DNA of 64,000 nt, from the NCBI RefSeq assembly GCF_900094595.1, contig NZ_FMAD01000012.1, positions 62,001 to 126,000 on the forward strand. Direction: 5' to 3'. Below the pieces are notes generated by a model. The model saw only the letters and a program-made list of their open reading frames with translations. It ran no database searches and was not told where the DNA came from. Every line of letters starts with the position of its first letter. Position 1 is the stretch's first letter. This document shows, one piece after another, positions 59,867-64,000 of this stretch. A program made the translations under genes and the position numbers. This DNA is from Cupriavidus alkaliphilus (GTDB lineage Bacteria; Pseudomonadota; Gammaproteobacteria; Burkholderiales; Burkholderiaceae).

Positions 59867-61450
59867 ATGACCCTCACCGGCAACCTCCTGATCGGCCGCC
59901 AATCACCTCGCGGCACCCACGGCACCCTCCACGCCATCGACGCCGCCACCGGCACCCAGCTGGAACCGGCCTTCGGCGGCGCCACGCCCCAGCAGCTCGA
60001 CCACGCCTGCGCCGTCGCCTGGCAGGCCTTCGATGCCTACCGCGAGACCGCCCCCGAGCGCCGTGCCGATTTCCTTGAAGCCATCGCCGCCAACATCCTG
60101 GCGCTGGGCGATGCGCTGGTCGACCGCTGCGTCGCCGAGTCCGGCCTGCCGCGCGCCCGCATCGAAGGCGAGCGCGGCCGCACCGTGGGTCAGTTGCGCC
60201 TGTTTGCCAACCTGCTGCGGCAGGGCGATTTCCTGGAACTGCGCGTGGATCCGGCCCAACCCGAACGCAAGCCGCTGCCGCGCCCGGACCTGCGCCTGCG
60301 CCATATCCCGCTGGGGCCGGTGGCGGTATTCGGGGCCAGTAATTTCCCGCTGGCATTCTCGGTGGCGGGCGGCGATACCGCATCGGCGCTGGCCGCCGGT
60401 TGCCCGGTCATCGTCAAGGCGCATCCGGCGCATCCCGGCACCTCCGAGCTGGTCGGCCGCGCCATCCAGCAAGCCGTGGCCGGCATGGACCTGCCCGAAG
60501 GCACGTTCTCGCTGCTGTTCGACGCCGGCCTGGAAGTCGGCCAGGGACTGGTGCGCGATCCGCGCATCAAGGCGGTGGGCTTCACCGGCTCGCGCGCGGG
60601 CGGCATGGCGCTGATGGCGATCGCGGCCGCCCGCTCCGAACCGATCCCGGTCTATGCCGAGATGAGCAGCGTCAACCCGGTGCTGCTGTTCCCGCACGCG
60701 CTGGCCAGCCGCGCCGAAGCCATCGGCACCGCCTTCGCCGATTCGCTGACGCTCGGCGCCGGGCAGTTCTGCACCAACCCCGGCCTGGTGCTGGCCGTTG
60801 CAGGGGACGACCTCAACCGCTTCCTGGAGGCCGCTTCCGCGCGGCTGGCCACGCTGCCCGCGGCGACCATGCTGACGCCCGGCATCCATCGCGCCTATTG
60901 CGCCGGCGTGGAGTCGCTCGCCGGTCATGCGCAGGTACAGACCGTCGCGCGCGGTCCGGCGGGATCGGCCACGCAAGGACAGGCCGCGCTGTTCACCACC
61001 GACGCCGCGGCCTTCCTCGCCGAACCGGCACTGCGCCACGAAGTCTTCGGCGCCGCCGCGCTGGTGGTGCGCTGCCGCGATCTTGCCGAGATGAAAGGCG
61101 TCATCGATTCGCTGGAAGGCCAGCTCACCGCCGCACTGCATCTCGACGAGCCCGACCACGACGCCGCCCGCCCGTTCCTGCCCGCGCTGGAGCGGCTGGC
61201 GGGACGCATCCTCGTCAATGGCTTCGGCACCGGCGTCGAGGTCGGCCACGCGATGGTGCATGGGGGGCCGTGGCCGGCCACCGCTGACGGCCGCAGCACC
61301 TCGGTCGGCAGCCTGGCGATCGCGCGCTTCGTGCGCCCGGTGAGCTACCAAGACATGCCGGCCGGGCTGCTGCCCGCGTCGCTGCGACCGGACAGCGCGC
61401 AGCGCCATGCCTGGCGCGTGGACGGCAAGCTGCCTGGCAGCGCCGGCTGA
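59867..61450 (+). CDS. alpha-ketoglutaric semialdehyde dehydrogenase
   Basis: An aldehyde dehydrogenase of 527 residues. Order: GPVAVFGASNFPLAFSVAGG (substrate and NAD(P) region), CPVIVKAHPAHPGTSELVG, AVGFTGSRAGGMAL, the PIPVYAEMSSVNPVLLFP block (Glu) and the catalytic Cys in LTLGAGQFCTNPG. The AEMSSVNP and QFCTNPG motifs are characteristic of KGSA dehydrogenase. It oxidises 2-oxoglutarate semialdehyde to 2-oxoglutarate, the last step of the pathway served by the dehydratase upstream. The ATG at 59867 (MTLTGNLLIGRQ) lacks a clear RBS; longer in-frame starts exist but run through the REP pair. Confidence 0.9.
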   Translation: MTLTGNLLIGRQSPRGTHGTLHAIDAATGTQLEPAFGGATPQQLDHACAVAWQAFDAYRETAPERRADFLEAIAANILALGDALVDRCVAESGLPRARIEGERGRTVGQLRLFANLLRQGDFLELRVDPAQPERKPLPRPDLRLRHIPLGPVAVFGASNFPLAFSVAGGDTASALAAGCPVIVKAHPAHPGTSELVGRAIQQAVAGMDLPEGTFSLLFDAGLEVGQGLVRDPRIKAVGFTGSRAGGMALMAIAAARSEPIPVYAEMSSVNPVLLFPHALASRAEAIGTAFADSLTLGAGQFCTNPGLVLAVAGDDLNRFLEAASARLATLPAATMLTPGIHRAYCAGVESLAGHAQVQTVARGPAGSATQGQAALFTTDAAAFLAEPALRHEVFGAAALVVRCRDLAEMKGVIDSLEGQLTAALHLDEPDHDAARPFLPALERLAGRILVNGFGTGVEVGHAMVHGGPWPATADGRSTSVGSLAIARFVRPVSYQDMPAGLLPASLRPDSAQRHAWRVDGKLPGSAG

Positions 61451-61453
61451 GGC

Positions 61454-62380
61454 CTAGCGCGACAGCGCCCGCAACGCATCGATCAGCAGGCTCATCGATG
61501 CGGTCGGCGGGCGTCCGCGCCGCGTGACGATGCCATACGGCCCCAGCTTGCGCGGCAGCGGCAACGGCAGCACCACCAGCGCGCCAAGCCGGCCATAGTA
61601 GGCCGCGACCGATTCCGGCAACACCGCGATCAGTTCGCTGTCCGCCAGCAACGAGGTGGTCATGAGCACCGCCGCGGTCTCGATGGTCGACGGCGGCGCC
61701 GGCACGCCGGCATCCTCGAACGAGCGGTCGATCAGCGCCCGCATCGGGCTGGGGCGCGGCTGCATGATCCACGGATAGCGCGTCAGCTCAGCGAACGACA
61801 GCTTGCGGCGCCGCGCCAGCGGATGCTGCGGCCCGACCACGATCGCCAACCCCTCGTCGCCCAGCTGCTCGAACTCCAGCCCGCTGCTGTCCCAGCCATC
61901 CGGCACCCGGCCCAGCACGAGATCGAGCTGGTCGCGCTCGAGCTGCGGCATCAGCACGTCGCTGGTCTCGACATGCACCGCCACCTCAAGCCGCGGGTGA
62001 TCGCGGTTGAGCTGCCGGATCACGTCGGCAAGCAGCCCCGGCGTCGGCGCCATCACCGCGCCGACGCGCACGCGGCCGATCTTGCCCGATTCCAGCGCCA
62101 CCAGTTCGTCGCGCAAGCCGCCCATATCCGCAAACACCAGCCGCGCGTAGCGCGTCGCCGCCAGCCCGAAGCGCGTCGGCCGCAGCCCGCGCGCATGGCG
62201 CTCGAACAGCGGCACGCCGAGCAGGTCTTCCATATCCTGCAGCATCTTGCTGACCGCGGGCTGCGTCAGCGTCAGCGCTTCCGCGGCCTGGCGCAGCGAG
62301 CCGCGCTCTTCCACGGCAAGCAGCAGGCGCAAGTGCTGCATCTTGAGGCGGCCGTGGAGGGTGCTGACGGGTGGGATCAT
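61454..62380 (-). CDS. LysR-family regulator
   Basis: A regulator of 308 residues from the ATG at 62380 (MIPPVSTLHGRLKMQHLRLL). HTH LLAVEERGSLRQAAEALTLT and QPAVSKMLQDMEDLLGVPLF; effector domain IGRVRVGAVMAPTPGLLADV. It is the same sugar-acid subgroup as the two others. It converges on the KGSA dehydrogenase gene with a 3-base gap and is divergent from the alpha/beta hydrolase (62592). Which operon it controls cannot be told. Confidence 0.9.
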   Translation of the reverse strand: MIPPVSTLHGRLKMQHLRLLLAVEERGSLRQAAEALTLTQPAVSKMLQDMEDLLGVPLFERHARGLRPTRFGLAATRYARLVFADMGGLRDELVALESGKIGRVRVGAVMAPTPGLLADVIRQLNRDHPRLEVAVHVETSDVLMPQLERDQLDLVLGRVPDGWDSSGLEFEQLGDEGLAIVVGPQHPLARRRKLSFAELTRYPWIMQPRPSPMRALIDRSFEDAGVPAPPSTIETAAVLMTTSLLADSELIAVLPESVAAYYGRLGALVVLPLPLPRKLGPYGIVTRRGRPPTASMSLLIDALRALSR

Positions 62381-62591
62381 GGGCAGGACGAAGGCGGGGA
62401 TGCAAGGACAGGCTCGCGCCTGTGATCGCAAATTCTTATCGCTTTGTCCAGGATGGTCAACCTGCGATATCACTGCCCTACCGGCAACTGGCTCCGCTGC
62501 CATGCCCGCCCTATAGTGAATGGCGATGCGGCCGGTTGTAACGTCCTCCACTTCGGGGCCGCATCCGTTACATCCATGGGAGGCCAGCACC

Positions 62592-63248
62592 ATGCATGGC
62601 GATGCCAACCTCACCGAGGTGACGATCCCGGCCGCCGGCGTGATCTTGCAAGGCGTCCTCGCCCTGCCACCGGGCGCCGCGGCATTGGTGCTGTTCGCGC
62701 ACGGCACCGGCAGTTCGCGCCATAGCCCCCGCAATCGCTACGTGGCCGCCGAACTCAATCGCGCCGGCATGGGCACCTTGCTGATGGATCTGCTGCTGCC
62801 CGACGAAGACCAGGTGCAGGCGATCCGCTTCGACGTCGCGTTGCTGGCCGAGCGGCTTGCCCATGCCACCAACTGGGTCACGCAGCAGGCCGGCATGCCA
62901 GCTCAGTTGGGCTACTTCGGCGCCAGCATAGGCGCCGCCGCATCGATTCGTGCTGCCAGCCTGTCGCCGATCCCGATCGGCGCCATCGTCTCGCGCGGCG
63001 GCAGGGTCGACCTGGCAGGCGCCGACGCCCTGGCCAGCCTGCCGACACCGACCATGCTGATCGTCGGCGGGCTCGATGTCAGCGTGCTGGAACGGAACGA
63101 GTCGGCCTTCGCCGGCCTGTCATGTCCGAAGAAGCTGGTGATCGTACCCGGCGCTTCCCATCTGTTCGAGGAGCCCGGCGCGCTGCAGTCGGTGGCCCGC
63201 CTGGCGGCGCAATGGTTCGAGCGTTATCTGTGCAAGGCATCGTCCTGA
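62592..63248 (+). CDS. dienelactone-hydrolase-like alpha/beta hydrolase
   Basis: A protein of 218 residues; the ATG at 62592 has GGGAGG nine bases upstream. Alpha/beta fold with ALVLFAHGTGSSRHSPRNRY (oxyanion loop), LGYFGASIGAAASIRAA (nucleophile elbow GASIGA, Ser) and VIVPGASHLFEEPGA (His). An Asp in VGGLDVSVLE completes the triad. It hydrolyses a small ester or acts in phosphoribosyl-linked uptake operons in some genomes. Substrate not evident. It is followed by a TauD-type gene 155 bases on. Confidence 0.82.
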   Translation: MHGDANLTEVTIPAAGVILQGVLALPPGAAALVLFAHGTGSSRHSPRNRYVAAELNRAGMGTLLMDLLLPDEDQVQAIRFDVALLAERLAHATNWVTQQAGMPAQLGYFGASIGAAASIRAASLSPIPIGAIVSRGGRVDLAGADALASLPTPTMLIVGGLDVSVLERNESAFAGLSCPKKLVIVPGASHLFEEPGALQSVARLAAQWFERYLCKASS

Positions 63249-63403
63249 GCAACGTGTGGGGACGATCGCGCCCCGAGTGTCGCCAACTGGCAAGTCAATG
63301 TCCCTGCAAAGTAAGCAGGTCGCCGGCGCGCGCCTGATACTGGCCTGCAATAAGCCGGGCACCGAACAGTCCGACGATTGACCGACCTGCAGGAGACATA
63401 GCA

Positions 63404-64000
63404 ATGAAGATCAGGCAAATCACCCCCGCCATCGGCGCCGAGATTTCTGGCGTCAACCTTGGCGCCGCGGCACGCGATCCGGCGCTTTTCGCCGAGATCC
63501 GTTCGGCGCTGCTCAAGCACAAGGTGCTGTTCTTTCGCAGGCAAGAGATCTCGCGCGCCGATCACGTGGCGTTCGCGAGCGGCTTCGGCAAGCTGGAAGA
63601 CCATCCGGTGGTCGGTAGTGTTCCCGAACATCCGGGCCTCGTGAAGGTCTACCGGAGCGACAACCCGCACAGTTACGAGAACAGCTATCACTGCGACGGC
63701 CTGTGGCGGCCCAACCCGGCCATGGGGGCGGTACTGCGCTGCATCGAATGTCCGGAGATCGGCGGCGACACCATCTGGGTCAACATGGCGAAGGCCTACG
63801 AAGAGCTGCCCGAGGAGATCAAGCGGAAGATCGACGGCCTGCGCGCCAGGGCAAGCATCGAGCACAGCTTCGGCGCGGTCATGACTCCCGAAGACCGTGC
63901 CAGGCTGGCCAGCGAACATCCGCCGGTAGAGCATCCGGTGGTGCGTACCCATCCCGAGACCGGGGAGAAGATCCTGTTTGTCGGTGCCTCGTTCACGACG
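63404..64000 (+). CDS. TauD/TfdA-family dioxygenase (partial, runs off window)
   Basis: The first 199 codons of an Fe(II)/2-oxoglutarate-dependent dioxygenase. Start at 63404 after CAGGAGACATAGCA. The N-terminal IRQITPAIGAEISGVNLG, LLKHKVLFFRRQEISRADHV and the iron-binding HxD (YHCDGLW, H96 and D98) are visible. The second His and the 2-oxoglutarate Arg lie beyond the window. Substrates in the family include taurine, alkylsulfonates and aryloxyacetates. It depends on 2-oxoglutarate, the product of the pathway encoded just before it, but no direct link is shown. Confidence 0.9.
   Translation, partial: MKIRQITPAIGAEISGVNLGAAARDPALFAEIRSALLKHKVLFFRRQEISRADHVAFASGFGKLEDHPVVGSVPEHPGLVKVYRSDNPHSYENSYHCDGLWRPNPAMGAVLRCIECPEIGGDTIWVNMAKAYEELPEEIKRKIDGLRARASIEHSFGAVMTPEDRARLASEHPPVEHPVVRTHPETGEKILFVGASFTT

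Overview
The window is high-GC DNA with the gene content and protein style of a Burkholderiaceae betaproteobacterium, most like Cupriavidus/Ralstonia. Indicators are the flhDC-motAB-cheAWRDBYZ order, MCPs with Ala/Pro-rich tails, Bug-type (TctC) binding proteins, many LysR regulators and REP-like GC hairpins. This is inferred from gene order and protein features, not from a search.

Region 1 (1-7.2 kb): a FecI-type ECF sigma factor, a FecR-type anti-sigma regulator and two paralogous TonB-dependent siderophore receptors. Only the second receptor carries the N-terminal STN signalling domain. A weak Fur-box-like site precedes the sigma gene. An in-frame 3' piece of isocitrate lyase with a terminator lies directly after the second receptor.

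Region 2 (7.2-20.5 kb): an AT-richer mosaic island. It holds a complete His-Xaa-Ser (hxsA-D-B-C) peptide-modification operon with two radical SAM enzymes, a DUF2971 gene, a broken NucS-like nuclease gene, a decayed IS21-family element, a SIR2/P-loop NTPase protein that is a good phage-defence candidate, an IS30 fragment and a decayed membrane-protein gene. A 55/56-bp imperfect direct repeat, which encodes the 3' end of an NTF2-like gene, brackets the hxs part and looks like an old insertion scar.

Region 3 (21-41.2 kb, mostly minus strand): motility and chemotaxis. The order read on the minus strand is flhD-flhC-motA-motB-cheA-cheW-cheR-cheD-cheB-cheY-cheZ. Upstream is a second block: a CheY-like regulator, a second CheW, an Aer-type PAS-MCP, a 4HB-type MCP and an unknown protein. 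A degenerate-GGDEF/EAL phosphodiesterase and a third MCP follow.

Region 4 (41.4-49.2 kb): an H-NS-like protein, galE, a tyrosine-recombinase-fold protein lacking key catalytic residues, an NTF2-like/nitronate-monooxygenase pair with a perfect upstream palindrome and a nearby PadR regulator, a lipoprotein hydrolase, a GNAT acetyltransferase and small conserved-looking proteins.

Region 5 (49.2-64 kb): sugar-acid catabolism. An MFS transporter and IlvD/Edd dehydratase, a TctC receptor/PdxA-like dehydrogenase/enolase-superfamily dehydratase operon, a 2-keto-3-deoxy-acid dehydratase (DHDPS family) and an alpha-ketoglutaric semialdehyde dehydrogenase are interleaved with three LysR regulators. Together they fit a non-phosphorylating pentonate-like route to 2-oxoglutarate. 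An alpha/beta hydrolase and the start of a TauD-type dioxygenase close the window.
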